Shown: piece after piece, positions 7,551 through 16,232 of the stretch
Layout: the number at the start of each line of letters is the position of its first letter
Position numbering within the stretch: position 1 is the first letter of the stretch
Assembly (NCBI RefSeq): GCF_016925615.1
Contig: NZ_CP070499.1
Span: forward strand, 3,534,001-3,598,000
Origin: Natronosporangium hydrolyticum
GTDB lineage: Bacteria > Actinomycetota > Actinomycetes > Mycobacteriales > Micromonosporaceae
Length of the DNA stretch: 64,000 nucleotides
Direction: 5' to 3'
Program-made: the position numbers and the translations under genes
Notes under the pieces: generated by a model
Told to the model about the DNA's origin: nothing
The model's database searches: none
What the model saw: only the letters and a program-made list of their open reading frames with translations

Positions 7551-8435
7551 GTGGACCTACCGCCGCTCACCGCCCCCCGCCGCCAGATCGGCGGCCACGA
7601 CTTCGACTTCGCCCGGCAGGTGGCGATCATGGCGATCGTCAATCGCACCCCAGACTCCTTCTACGACCAGGGGCGCACCTTCGCACTGCCGGCGGCGGTA
7701 GCGGCGGCGAAACAAGCAGCCGAAGCCGGCGCCGACTGGGTCGACATCGGCGGCCAGCCATTCGCACCCGGCGAGGAGCTCAGCGTCGCCGACGAGATCG
7801 CCCGGGTGTTGCCGGTGATCGAAGCGACCCGGGCCGCTACCCCGGTGGTCATCTCGGTCGAGACCTACCGCCCCGAGGTGGCCCGCGCCGCCATCACCGC
7901 CGGGGCGGGCATCATCAACGACACCAGCGGGCTGCACGACCCGACCCTCGCCGAGGTCGTCGCCGACAGCGACGCCACCCTGGTGATCACGCACAGCCTC
8001 GCCCGGCCCCGCACCCCGTACCCCAAGCCGCAGTACCGCGACGTCGCAGTAGACGTCGCCGACCTGCTGCGGCAGCGGGTGGATACCGCGCTGCGACACG
8101 GTGTCCCCCCAGCCCGGATCATCGTCGACCCCGGACATGACCTGAACAAGAACACCTACCACTCGCTGGAGTTGACCCGCCGTCTGCCGGAGATCACCGC
8201 GCTCGGGTTCCCGACCCTGGCGGCGGTGTCGAACAAGGACTTCATCGGCGAGACCCTGGCCGCCCCACCCGGCCAACGGCGCGAGGGGACGCTGGCGGCG
8301 GTGGTCGCCTGCGTCATGCTCGGCGCCCGCATCGTCCGGGTCCACGAGGTCGCCCCCGCCGTGGCGGCGGTCCGAATGACCGAGGCGATCCTCGGGCTAC
8401 GGCCGCCCGCGACGGCCCGGCACAACCTGGAGTAG
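7551..8435 (+). CDS. folP2: FolP2-type dihydropteroate synthase homologue
   Basis: A 294-residue TIM-barrel protein of the dihydropteroate synthase family, starting at a GTG. Pterin-site motifs are visible: MAIVNRTPDSFYD near residue 27, IINDTSG, and DPGHDLNKN. The usual phosphate loop of DHPS after the first aspartate (GGESTRPG) is replaced by DIGGQPFAPGEE, which fits the actinobacterial FolP2 paralogue; FolP2 of mycobacteria is reported not to have DHPS activity. The true reaction is therefore uncertain. It stands alone, and a perfect CebR box lies upstream without an obvious metabolic link. Confidence 0.8.
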   Translation: MDLPPLTAPRRQIGGHDFDFARQVAIMAIVNRTPDSFYDQGRTFALPAAVAAAKQAAEAGADWVDIGGQPFAPGEELSVADEIARVLPVIEATRAATPVVISVETYRPEVARAAITAGAGIINDTSGLHDPTLAEVVADSDATLVITHSLARPRTPYPKPQYRDVAVDVADLLRQRVDTALRHGVPPARIIVDPGHDLNKNTYHSLELTRRLPEITALGFPTLAAVSNKDFIGETLAAPPGQRREGTLAAVVACVMLGARIVRVHEVAPAVAAVRMTEAILGLRPPATARHNLE

Positions 8436-8475
8436 GCCACGGCGCCGGTGCCGAACCGGTGACACACCGCGAGGG

Positions 8476-8508
8476 TGATCCACAATTTGTGGATAACGTT
8501 GTGGACAT
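8476..8508. promoter_or_regulatory. Cluster of three DnaA-box-like sequences
   Basis: TGATCCACA (8476-8484, plus), TGTGGATAA (8488-8496, the reverse complement of the perfect DnaA box TTATCCACA) and TGTGGACAT (8500-8508, reverse, one mismatch to TTGTCCACA). They lie within 33 bp in the gap before the acetyltransferase gene. The first two form an inverted repeat. Confidence 0.6.
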
Positions 8509-8615
8509 CCTGTGACCGGCTGGGGACAACCCTCCGATCGGGAGGACGCACTGCCCTACCGGCGGAGCCACAGTGGGCCAACCGCAGCGGGCACCACCGC
8601 GACTACCGTTCGTCC

Positions 8616-9215
8616 ATGTACCCGGTGATGATCGATGGCCCCCGAGTCTGGCTACGCGAATTCGACGACGGCGATCTCGACGCCACGATGGCGATCGTCG
8701 GCGACCCCGAGGTGACAAAGACCCTCAGCTTCGAGACCCCGACCAGCGAAGAGCAGGCCGCGGTGCTGGCGACCCACCTTGACAAGGCCCGCAGCAAACC
8801 CCGGGTCGAGTATTACCTCGCCGCGGTCGAGCAGGGCACCGGCGAACTCATCGGCATGGTCCGGCTGACCCTCGCCTGGCCCCGCGCCGGCGACCTCGGC
8901 TACATCGTGCGGCGGGATCGATGGGGCCTGGGCTACGCCACCGAGATCGCGACCGCGATGCTGGACTTCGGCTATGGCCGGCTGCGACTGCACCGGGTGC
9001 AGGCCAGCTGCGAACCGGACAATCCCTCCTCCGAGCGGGTGCTGCGCAAGCTCGGCTTCAGCTTCGAGGGCCGGCTACGGGACCACACCGTGCGTGGCGG
9101 ATCTTTCCACGACTCCCTGCAATATTCACTGCTGGCGCCGGAGTGGCGGCAACCACGCCCCGAGGCGCCGCCCTCGCCACCCGACGAGTCCAACCAGGCC
9201 ACTGTGGCAGGATAA
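8616..9215 (+). CDS. GNAT family N-acetyltransferase (RimJ/RimL-like)
   Basis: A 199-residue acetyltransferase from the ATG at 8616; an earlier start would add 47 residues unlike the family. The N-terminal strand reads DGPRVWLREF. The acetyl-CoA loop reads RRDRWGLGYATE (RxxGxGxA type), followed by NPSSERVLRKLGFSFEGRLRD, the standard end of RimJ/RimL-type proteins. The substrate (protein N-terminus, amino acid or antibiotic) cannot be told from sequence. It is followed four bases later by the EEP hydrolase gene on the same strand. Confidence 0.88.
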   Translation: MYPVMIDGPRVWLREFDDGDLDATMAIVGDPEVTKTLSFETPTSEEQAAVLATHLDKARSKPRVEYYLAAVEQGTGELIGMVRLTLAWPRAGDLGYIVRRDRWGLGYATEIATAMLDFGYGRLRLHRVQASCEPDNPSSERVLRKLGFSFEGRLRDHTVRGGSFHDSLQYSLLAPEWRQPRPEAPPSPPDESNQATVAG

Positions 9216-9219
9216 GCCT

Positions 9220-10092
9220 GTGCGGGTGCTGACCTGGAATCTGTGGTGGCGGCACGGCCCCTGGCGACGTCGGCAACCAGCGATCGCGGCGGCGTTGGCG
9301 CAGTTGGCCCCGGACATCTGCGGGTTGCAGGAAGTGTGGGGTCGGGCCCCCGCCGGCCCCGGCGAGCCCAGCGACTCCGCGGTCGTCACTGACCAACCCC
9401 CGGACGACAACCTCGCCGCCGCCCTGGCGCAGCAGCTCGGCATGCACTGGTGCTGGGCCGGCCGGCCGCGGGTGGCCGGGCGCGCCGACGACGCCGGGTA
9501 CTGGTTCGGCAACGCGATCCTGAGCCGCTGGCCGATCACCGACCCGGCGCAGACACCGCTGCCGGTGCCGGCGGGGCAGCAGCAACGGCTCGTCCTCCAC
9601 GGCGCGATCGCCGCCCCCGCCGGCCGGCTGCCCTTCTTCACCACCCACTTCAGCCACCCGGCCGGCGCCTCCGCGCAGCGGGTAGCTCAAGCACGCACCG
9701 TCGCCGGCTTCGTCGCCACCCACAGCCGGCCCGACGACCCGTACCCACCGGTGGTCACCGGGGACCTCAACGCCGAGCCAGACTCCGACGAACTCCGGCT
9801 GCTCGGCGGCGTACACACCGCACCGGCCGCCCCCGGGGTGGTGTTGTTGGACACCTGGCGGTTCGCCGCCACCGACGCCGCCGGCGCGACCTGGAGCCAC
9901 CGCAACCCGTACCTGGCCGACGACCCCTACCCCGACGCCCGGATCGACTATCTCCTGGTCGGCGTCGCCCGCGCCGGCCGCGGCCGGGTCCGGTCGGTCC
10001 AACGGGTCGGCGACACCCCGGTGGCGCTGCCCGGCGACCCAGAGGTGTGGGCCTCCGACCACTTCGGCGTCAGCGCCGACCTGGCCGACTGA
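9220..10092 (+). CDS. Endonuclease/exonuclease/phosphatase family protein
   Basis: A 290-residue metal-dependent phosphoesterase starting at GTG 9220. Family motifs in order: VLTWNLWW at the N-terminus, GLQEVW (metal-binding Glu), TTHFSHPAG, GDLNAEPDS (catalytic Asp-x-Asn), ARIDYLLV and WASDHFGVSADL (catalytic Asp-His). All catalytic positions of the DNase I-like fold are present. There is no signal peptide, so it is probably cytoplasmic. The substrate could be nucleic acid, a sugar phosphate or a phospholipid head group; sequence alone does not decide. Confidence 0.88.
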   Translation: MRVLTWNLWWRHGPWRRRQPAIAAALAQLAPDICGLQEVWGRAPAGPGEPSDSAVVTDQPPDDNLAAALAQQLGMHWCWAGRPRVAGRADDAGYWFGNAILSRWPITDPAQTPLPVPAGQQQRLVLHGAIAAPAGRLPFFTTHFSHPAGASAQRVAQARTVAGFVATHSRPDDPYPPVVTGDLNAEPDSDELRLLGGVHTAPAAPGVVLLDTWRFAATDAAGATWSHRNPYLADDPYPDARIDYLLVGVARAGRGRVRSVQRVGDTPVALPGDPEVWASDHFGVSADLAD

Positions 10093-10159
10093 CTCGACCC
10101 CGCGTGGGATCTTCGCCACGGTGCGCGTTCCCAGCTCGAATCCGGGGTACCACTGGCCC

Positions 10160-11356
10160 ATGACCAAGGTGACCGAGGCGATCGCCCGGCAGTGGGAGGG
10201 GCTGAGCCAGCTACCGGCGGCCGTCGCCCGAACGGGACGAGAACTCGCCCAGCCCGAGAGCCGGACCCGGACCACGGCGATCCAGATCAGCAAGGCTACC
10301 GCGGCCGCGATCGTGGCCTGGTATATCGCCGGCGAGCTACTCGGCAGCGAGGCCGCCTGGCTGGCCCCGGTGACTGCTGTCCTGATGGTCCACAGCACGG
10401 GGTACCGCTCGTTGGCCGAAGGGATGAAACGGGTGGTGGCGGTGGCGGCCGGGGTGGTGCTAGCCGCCGCCGTGGGTAACCTGCTCGGCCTCAGCGCGCT
10501 GGGGCTGCTGCTGGTGGTGCCGCTGAGCCTGCTCGGCGCCCGGCTCCGGTGGATCGGAGCCCAGGGCGAGTACATCGCGATCACCGCGGTGCTCCTGCTC
10601 ACCTTCGGCGTCGCCACCGACCAGAACTTTCTGCTGGCCTACGTCACCGACACCCTGTTGGGCGCCGCCACCGGCGCACTGATCAACCTGTTCGTCTTCC
10701 CGCCCGCCTACCAGCGCAGCACCCGCGCCGCCATCAGCGACCTCGCCACCCACACTGCGGAGGTGCTGCGCGACATCGCTGCCGGCGCCCGCTCTGACTG
10801 GGACCACGACGAGGCCGACCGCTGGCACCGGCGCGCCAACCGCCTCGACGACGAGGCGCGAGCCGCCCAGACGGCGCTGGCATGGAACCGAGAAGGGCTA
10901 CGGTACAACCCGTGGCGGCGACGCGACGACCGTCCCAGCGAGCATTACCAGCCGGCGGTCGACACGTTGTGGCACATCGCGATCGAGGTACGGTCGCTGA
11001 CCCGTACCCTCCGTGACAACCTCCCCGGCGATGGTGAACGCGAGCTGCGAGACGAGGTACCGCCGCTCGTCGACGACCTGGCGCCGCTGTTGGAGTCGGC
11101 GGCTGAAGTAGTCGACACCTTCGGCGATGACCCGGTGGTCACCGACGGCCGGCTGAGCGAACCGGTCCGGGCCTCGCTGGGCCGTGCCGAGGAGCTCTTC
11201 CACGACATGGCGCAGCGGCTCCCACAGGCCGGCAGCCAGGCGCCGGAGGCGTACGCGGCCGGCGGCTCCACCCTGGAACTGGTCGGCCGGATCCTCAGCT
11301 TCCTACGCACCCTGGACCACGATGACCAGCCAGCTGACTCCGACGACCAGCGCTGA
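10160..11356 (+). CDS. FUSC / aromatic acid exporter family membrane protein
   Basis: A 398-residue protein from the ATG at 10160. The first half has about six hydrophobic segments (roughly residues 35-190) of the FUSC/aromatic-acid-exporter fold, including VTAVLMVHSTGYRSLAEGMKR-type and GALINLFVFPPAY. The second half is a soluble, helical, charged domain (about residues 200-398). Such proteins are inner-membrane exporters of aromatic or small organic compounds. It converges with the lactate permease gene, with 3 bases between the two stops. Confidence 0.75.
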   Translation: MTKVTEAIARQWEGLSQLPAAVARTGRELAQPESRTRTTAIQISKATAAAIVAWYIAGELLGSEAAWLAPVTAVLMVHSTGYRSLAEGMKRVVAVAAGVVLAAAVGNLLGLSALGLLLVVPLSLLGARLRWIGAQGEYIAITAVLLLTFGVATDQNFLLAYVTDTLLGAATGALINLFVFPPAYQRSTRAAISDLATHTAEVLRDIAAGARSDWDHDEADRWHRRANRLDDEARAAQTALAWNREGLRYNPWRRRDDRPSEHYQPAVDTLWHIAIEVRSLTRTLRDNLPGDGERELRDEVPPLVDDLAPLLESAAEVVDTFGDDPVVTDGRLSEPVRASLGRAEELFHDMAQRLPQAGSQAPEAYAAGGSTLELVGRILSFLRTLDHDDQPADSDDQR

Positions 11357-11359
11357 CGG

Positions 11360-12994
11360 CTACTGGACGAACCACCAGGCCAGCAGCCCGCCCAGCGCCA
11401 CGTATCCGAGCGCCACCGGCAACGTCACCCGCATGATCCGCCCCTCCTGCCCAGAGAGGCCGACCGTGGCCGCGGCCGCCACAATGTTGTGCGGGCAGAT
11501 GATGTTGCCGACGGCCGCACCGAACCCCTGCGCTCCCAGCAGCGGCAACACCGGTAGCTCCGCGGTCTCGGCGGTGCTCTGCTGAAACTCGGTGAAGAGG
11601 ACATTCGAGGCGGTCGCTGAGCCGGTGACGAAGGTGCCGAGCGCGCCCACCGCCGGGGCCAGCAACGGCCACCACGGGCCGGCCCCAGCCGCGGCTTCGG
11701 CGAGCTGGGCGGTCATCCCGGACTGGGACATGGTGAACGCGATGGTCACCATCGCCACCAGCGCCACCAGCACCCAGCCGAGCTGGCCGGTAGCGGTGGC
11801 GGCGGCGCCGCGGACCTGCCGCAGCGGCGCCCGTTGCACCAGGGCGCCGAGTAGGAAGGCGACGGTGAGCAGCACCGCCGGATGGTAGAGCGGCCGCACG
11901 TGCCCGGTGAAGGCGTCGAAGAGTCGCCACTCCACCTCCACCCCGTACAGCGCGTCCCGCACCGGCGGCACCAGCCGGCTCAGCAACACCAGCCCGACCA
12001 GGATCAAATACGGCGCGGCCGCCCGCACCACCCCCATCCCCGGTGGCGACGAGTCGTCCCCGGCCGCTCCGGCGCCCGGGCCCTCCCCGGCCCGGTCCGC
12101 CGAGTCGGCGTCGTCCGAGTCGGCGTGGTCGCCGCCCCCACCGGCCGGGCCGGGCGGAACACCGACCGGCACCGAGACCGCGACCGGGGTCGCTGGCGCG
12201 CGTCGGCGCAGTAGCACCACCAACCCGACGAAGCCGAGCGCCCCAAGCAGCGCCCCGCCGAGGGTGGGCAACTCCGGGCCGACGAAACGGGCGATCAGCC
12301 CGTACGGGATGAAGAACAGCACCGCTGCGGCGGCGCCCCACAACCACGGTGGCCGACCCTCGGCTGCCCGGCCGATCACCAGCACCACCACCGCAGCGAG
12401 GAGCCCACCCAAGATCAGGTGGTACGGCGCGGTCGCCCAGGCGAGCTGCCCACCGCTGTAGTCGGTGATCGTCACCTGGGCGAGCAGCGGGGTGCCGACC
12501 GCGCCGAAGGAGACTCCGGCGGCGTGTCCCACCATCGCCGCGACCACCGCGGCTACCGGCCGGAAGCCGGCCGCGACCAGGAACGGTGCCGCCAGCGCCA
12601 CCGGCGTGCCGAAACCCGCCGCCCCCTCCAGGAAGAGGCAGAAGAACCAGGCGATCAGCAACGCTGCGACCCGGGGATCGGGCGTGATCCGCGCCAGCCC
12701 GGCCCGCAGCGTCGCGGTCGCACCGGTGCGCTGTTGCAGATGGTGGATGCCGAGCGCCGGTCCGATGATCGCGATTACGGTCAGACTGACGAACCCTGCC
12801 TCGGCGAGCACCCCGAGCACTCCGGCCGGGACCCCGAACGGGTCGGTGGGGCCGCCGAACCGGAAGGCGAAGATCGCCAGCAACAGCGTGCCGATCGCCG
12901 CTACCGTGCCGGCCCGCGCCGCCGACCAGCCGACGACCAGCATCAGCACCAGCACCGCCACGATCGGCAGCGCCGCGAGTAACGCCTGCACCAA
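11360..12994 (-). CDS. lctP: L-lactate permease family transporter
   Basis: A 544-residue polytopic protein of the LctP/LldP family with many hydrophobic segments and the family motif region FLEGAAGFGTPVALAAPFL, then GHAAGVSFGAVGTP and, near the C-terminus, TGSATASNVLFTEFQQSTA and CPHNIVAAAATVGL. Members import L- and D-lactate and glycolate with protons. It lies 10 bases downstream of the D-lactate dehydrogenase gene and is surely co-transcribed, so the pair probably handles lactate uptake and oxidation or release. An acidic stretch rich in Asp/Ser (about residues 290-310) replaces a conserved loop. Confidence 0.9.
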   Translation of the reverse strand: MVQALLAALPIVAVLVLMLVVGWSAARAGTVAAIGTLLLAIFAFRFGGPTDPFGVPAGVLGVLAEAGFVSLTVIAIIGPALGIHHLQQRTGATATLRAGLARITPDPRVAALLIAWFFCLFLEGAAGFGTPVALAAPFLVAAGFRPVAAVVAAMVGHAAGVSFGAVGTPLLAQVTITDYSGGQLAWATAPYHLILGGLLAAVVVLVIGRAAEGRPPWLWGAAAAVLFFIPYGLIARFVGPELPTLGGALLGALGFVGLVVLLRRRAPATPVAVSVPVGVPPGPAGGGGDHADSDDADSADRAGEGPGAGAAGDDSSPPGMGVVRAAAPYLILVGLVLLSRLVPPVRDALYGVEVEWRLFDAFTGHVRPLYHPAVLLTVAFLLGALVQRAPLRQVRGAAATATGQLGWVLVALVAMVTIAFTMSQSGMTAQLAEAAAGAGPWWPLLAPAVGALGTFVTGSATASNVLFTEFQQSTAETAELPVLPLLGAQGFGAAVGNIICPHNIVAAAATVGLSGQEGRIMRVTLPVALGYVALGGLLAWWFVQ

Positions 12995-13004
12995 CGGTCC
13001 CTGG

Positions 13005-14009
13005 CTAGGCCAGCACGTCGGCGGTCACCCGGTGCAGTTCACCCTCATCCCGCTCGAACGCGGTGACGTTGGCCACTGTGGTCGCGGCGATGTTGCCCAG
13101 CGCCTCCTCGGTGAAGAACGCCTGATGCCCGGTGATCAGCACGTTCGGGAAGGTTATGAGCCGGGAGAAGATGTCGTCCCGCAGCATCTGGTCGGAGAGA
13201 TCCTCGAAGAACAGATCGGCCTCCTCTTCGTACACATCCAGCCCGAGGAAGCCGATCTTGCCGCGCTTGAGCCCCTCGATCACCGCGGCGGTGTCCACCA
13301 ACGCACCCCGGCTGGTGTTGATCAGCATGACCCCGTCACGCATCTGCTCGATGGACTCGGCGTTGATCAGGTGGTGGGTCTCCGGCGTCAGCGGGCAGTG
13401 CAGCGCCACCACATCCGACTCCCCCAGGACCTGCGCCAGCGGTGCATACTCCGCGCCGGCCTCCCGGGCCGCGTCACCTGGGTACGGGTCATAGGCGAGG
13501 ACCCGGCAGCCGAAGCCCGCCATGATCTTGATGAAGCAGACACCGATCTTGCCGGTGCCGATCACCCCGACCGTACGGCCGTGCAGGTCGAAGCCGAGCA
13601 GCCCGCTCAGCGCGAAGTTGCCCTCCCGGACCCGGTTGTAGGCACGGTGGATCTTGCGGTTGAGCGCCAGGATCAGCCCGGCGCAGTGCTCGGCCACCGC
13701 GTGCGGCGAGTAGCCCGGCACCCGTGCCACGGTGATCCCCAGCTTCGCGGCGGTCGCCAGGTCGACGTGGTTGAACCCGGCCGAGCGCAGCGCCACCAGC
13801 CGGACCCCCTGCTCGGCGAGGCGGGCCAGCACTCCGGCGCTCAGATCGTCGTTGACGAACGCGCACACCGCCGCGCTGCCCGCGGCCAACGCCGCGGTCT
13901 CCTCCGACAAGCGCGGCTCCAGAAACACCAGCTCGTGCCCGGCCTGCTGATTGGCCGACCGCAGGAACTCCTCATCATAGGGTTTGGTACTGAACACTGC
14001 GACGCGCAT
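13005..14009 (-). CDS. ldhA: NAD-dependent D-lactate dehydrogenase
   Basis: A 334-residue D-2-hydroxyacid dehydrogenase, start ATG 14009 behind GGAGGTGA. Motifs: [20 protein letters not shown], the Rossmann glycine motif [32 protein letters not shown] (catalytic Arg), [15 protein letters not shown] (catalytic Glu) and [12 protein letters not shown] (catalytic His). The [12 protein letters not shown] segment is typical of LdhA-type D-lactate dehydrogenases, which reduce pyruvate to D-lactate in the cytoplasm. It sits upstream of the lactate permease, pointing to D-lactate metabolism. Confidence 0.93.
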   Translation of the reverse strand: MRVAVFSTKPYDEEFLRSANQQAGHELVFLEPRLSEETAALAAGSAAVCAFVNDDLSAGVLARLAEQGVRLVALRSAGFNHVDLATAAKLGITVARVPGYSPHAVAEHCAGLILALNRKIHRAYNRVREGNFALSGLLGFDLHGRTVGVIGTGKIGVCFIKIMAGFGCRVLAYDPYPGDAAREAGAEYAPLAQVLGESDVVALHCPLTPETHHLINAESIEQMRDGVMLINTSRGALVDTAAVIEGLKRGKIGFLGLDVYEEEADLFFEDLSDQMLRDDIFSRLITFPNVLITGHQAFFTEEALGNIAATTVANVTAFERDEGELHRVTADVLA

Positions 14010-14043
14010 CGCTCACCTCCACCCACGACGCTACCGGGTGGCG

Positions 14044-14706
14044 TCACACCCACCCCGGGCGGACCAGCCCCGCCTCGTAGGCCAGCACCACCAACTGCGC
14101 CCGATCCCGCGCCCCCACCTTGCCCATCGCGCGCGACACATGCGTCTTCGCGGTCGCCGGACTCAACACCAGCCGCTCCGCGATCTCCTGGTTCGACAAC
14201 CCCGCCCCCACCAACGCCACCACCTCCCGTTCCCGGTCGGTCAGGTCGGCCACCTCCCGAGGTGGCGTGGGCGCGGCGGCGCGCGCCGCGAACTGCTCGA
14301 TCACCCGCCGGGTCACGCTCGGCGACAACAGCGCATCACCGGCCGCGACCGCCCGCACGCCCCGCAGCAGCTCCACCGGTTCGGTGTCCTTCACCAAGAA
14401 ACCGGCCGCGCCGGAGCGGAGCGCCTCGAAGACATACTCATCCAGTTCGAAAGTGGTCAGGATTACGATCCGCAGCTGCGCCAACGCCGGGTCCGCCGCC
14501 AGTTGCCGGGTGGCGGTCAACCCATCCACCCCCGGCATCCGAATGTCCATCAACACCAGATCCGGCCGGGTCTGGCTGGTCAACCGGACCGCCTGCGCGC
14601 CGTCGCCCGCCTCCCCCACCACCTCGATGTCGGGCTCCGCGTCCAGCAACGCCCGGAACCCGGCCCGAACCAACGCCTGATCGTCGGCGAGCACTACCCG
14701 GATCAC
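14044..14706 (-). CDS. NarL/FixJ-type response regulator
   Basis: A 220-residue regulator: receiver domain (about 1-120) with the acidic pair Asp8/Asp9, phosphoacceptor Asp54 (LMDIRMPG) and Lys in FLVKDTEP, then a LuxR-type helix-turn-helix (about 150-215; LTDREREVVALVGAGLSNQ-type). The start is GTG, overlapping the kinase stop (GTGA at 14703-14706), so kinase and regulator are translationally coupled. Targets are unknown; the adjacent divergent DUF1707 gene is a candidate. Confidence 0.94.
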   Translation of the reverse strand: MIRVVLADDQALVRAGFRALLDAEPDIEVVGEAGDGAQAVRLTSQTRPDLVLMDIRMPGVDGLTATRQLAADPALAQLRIVILTTFELDEYVFEALRSGAAGFLVKDTEPVELLRGVRAVAAGDALLSPSVTRRVIEQFAARAAAPTPPREVADLTDREREVVALVGAGLSNQEIAERLVLSPATAKTHVSRAMGKVGARDRAQLVVLAYEAGLVRPGWV

Positions 14707-16037
14707 CGCTCACCCCCGGCCGGCAGCGGCAACCGGGCCACCACCTCGAAGCCGCCGGCCGGGCGGGGCCGGGCGGTCAGACTCCCACCCCACGCCGCCG
14801 CCCGCTCCCGCATTCCGCTGATACCGCTGCCCTCGGTGACCGCTGCGAGGGGCGGGTTCGCACCCCCGTCGTCCTCGATCCGCAACACCACGTCGTCCTC
14901 CTGGTAGTCGATGCGTACCGTCGCGCTCGCCGCCGATCCGGCGTGCCGCCGCACGTTGGTCAATGCTTCCTGCACTATCCGGTACGCCGCCCGGTCCAGC
15001 TCGGCCGGCAACGTACGGACGGTGCCAGTGATCGACGTGGCCACCGCGATGCCCGCCGGTTCGATCAGTTCCGCCAACCGGGCCAACCCCGGCGCCGGGG
15101 TACGCGGCGCCGAGTCGCTTTCCGCCCCGAGGGTGGCGAGCACCGACCGGACCTCCCGCAGCGCCTCCGCGCTCGCTTGTTTGATCGTGCCCAGCGCGCG
15201 CCGCGCCTGCTCCGGTTGGTTATCCATCAGGTGCAGACCGACCCCGGCCTGAACATTGATCAATGACAGGTGGTGGCCGATCACGTCGTGCAGCTCCTGG
15301 GCGATCCGCAGCCGCTCCTCACTGGCGTGCCGCCGCTGCTGCTCGGCCGCGGCCCGCGCCCGTTCCTGCTGCACTTGAACGGCCCGCGCCCGGTGCATCG
15401 TGCCGGCCCGCGCCCACTCGGCCGCTGCCGCGAGCCCCACCGTCCAGGCCGCGATCACCAACGCGTGGCGCAGCCCCGGGCCGGTCAACAGCGCCCACCC
15501 GGCGTAACCCACCCCGGTCAGCGCCCACACCGGATAGCGGCGACCAGCCTTCACCGCCGCCACCCCGGCGATGATCAAGGCTACGAAGCTGGGGCCGTTC
15601 GGGTACTCGCCCACCCAGTACGCCAACGTCGCCGCCCCGGCCACCCCGAAGGTCACCAGCGGCTGCCGGTAGCGCAGCGCCAACACCAGTCCGCTCACCA
15701 CCAGCAGCGCATACCCGACCGGGTCCAGTTCGGTGGGCTGGTTTCGGGCGGCCAGCACGCACCCGACCACCTGCACCGCCGCGATGACCACCGCGAGGCC
15801 GAAGGGGCTCCACGCTGGCCGCCGTCCCCGGCCCCACCAGCCCGGCCACGGTCCATGGCCCACCCAGTGGGAGTGGCCCGCCCAGTGTGCCTGGCGGTCG
15901 GGCACCCCGTGGTCGCCGGGCTTCCCGTGGTCGTCGGGCAACCGATGGCTGCGGCCCGCCCACGGCGGCCACGCCGGCCGATCCGGGCGCTTCGAACCGC
16001 CCGCGCATGCGCTGCCCATGTCAGCACCGTAGGCCAC
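14703..16037 (-). CDS. DesK-type sensor histidine kinase with W/G/H-rich N-terminus
   Basis: Up to 444 residues from GTG 16037 (a later ATG at 16019 is possible; neither has a strong ribosome site). Order: a soluble N-terminal region of about 75 residues, unusually rich in Trp, Gly and His (HWAGHSHWVGHGPWPGWWGR, about 51-70); 5-6 membrane segments (about 78-220); a HisKA_3 dimerisation helix with ELHDVIGHHLSLIN (phospho-His); and an HATPase domain (RIVQEALTNVRRHAG, IEDDGG, GSGISGMRERAAAWGG). Partner of the downstream regulator. The N-terminus may bind metal, or may interact with the similar repeats in the DUF1707 protein encoded divergently (inference). Confidence 0.92.
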   Translation of the reverse strand: MAYGADMGSACAGGSKRPDRPAWPPWAGRSHRLPDDHGKPGDHGVPDRQAHWAGHSHWVGHGPWPGWWGRGRRPAWSPFGLAVVIAAVQVVGCVLAARNQPTELDPVGYALLVVSGLVLALRYRQPLVTFGVAGAATLAYWVGEYPNGPSFVALIIAGVAAVKAGRRYPVWALTGVGYAGWALLTGPGLRHALVIAAWTVGLAAAAEWARAGTMHRARAVQVQQERARAAAEQQRRHASEERLRIAQELHDVIGHHLSLINVQAGVGLHLMDNQPEQARRALGTIKQASAEALREVRSVLATLGAESDSAPRTPAPGLARLAELIEPAGIAVATSITGTVRTLPAELDRAAYRIVQEALTNVRRHAGSAASATVRIDYQEDDVVLRIEDDGGANPPLAAVTEGSGISGMRERAAAWGGSLTARPRPAGGFEVVARLPLPAGGER

Positions 16038-16232
16038 CCGTGACCCCGGCGACGTCGGTCGGTCGAGGTTTGCCGGTTACGCCGCCGGGCGCAGCCCTGC
16101 CGGCCCGCTACACCCCCGGGCGCAGTCCGGCCCGCGCCGGGCCGCCAGCGGACGCAGCGAGGAAGCCGCCGCCTACCCGACGCGCCCGGGGCCGGTTCAG
16201 CGAGACGCTGGAGACCACCGTGAGGAGGAGAG

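Noticed and set aside
12465-15266. Open frame of more than 900 codons on the plus strand opposite permease, dehydrogenase and two-component genes
   Set aside because: Same reason: antisense to four well-supported genes, Pro/Arg-rich translation, no ribosome site.
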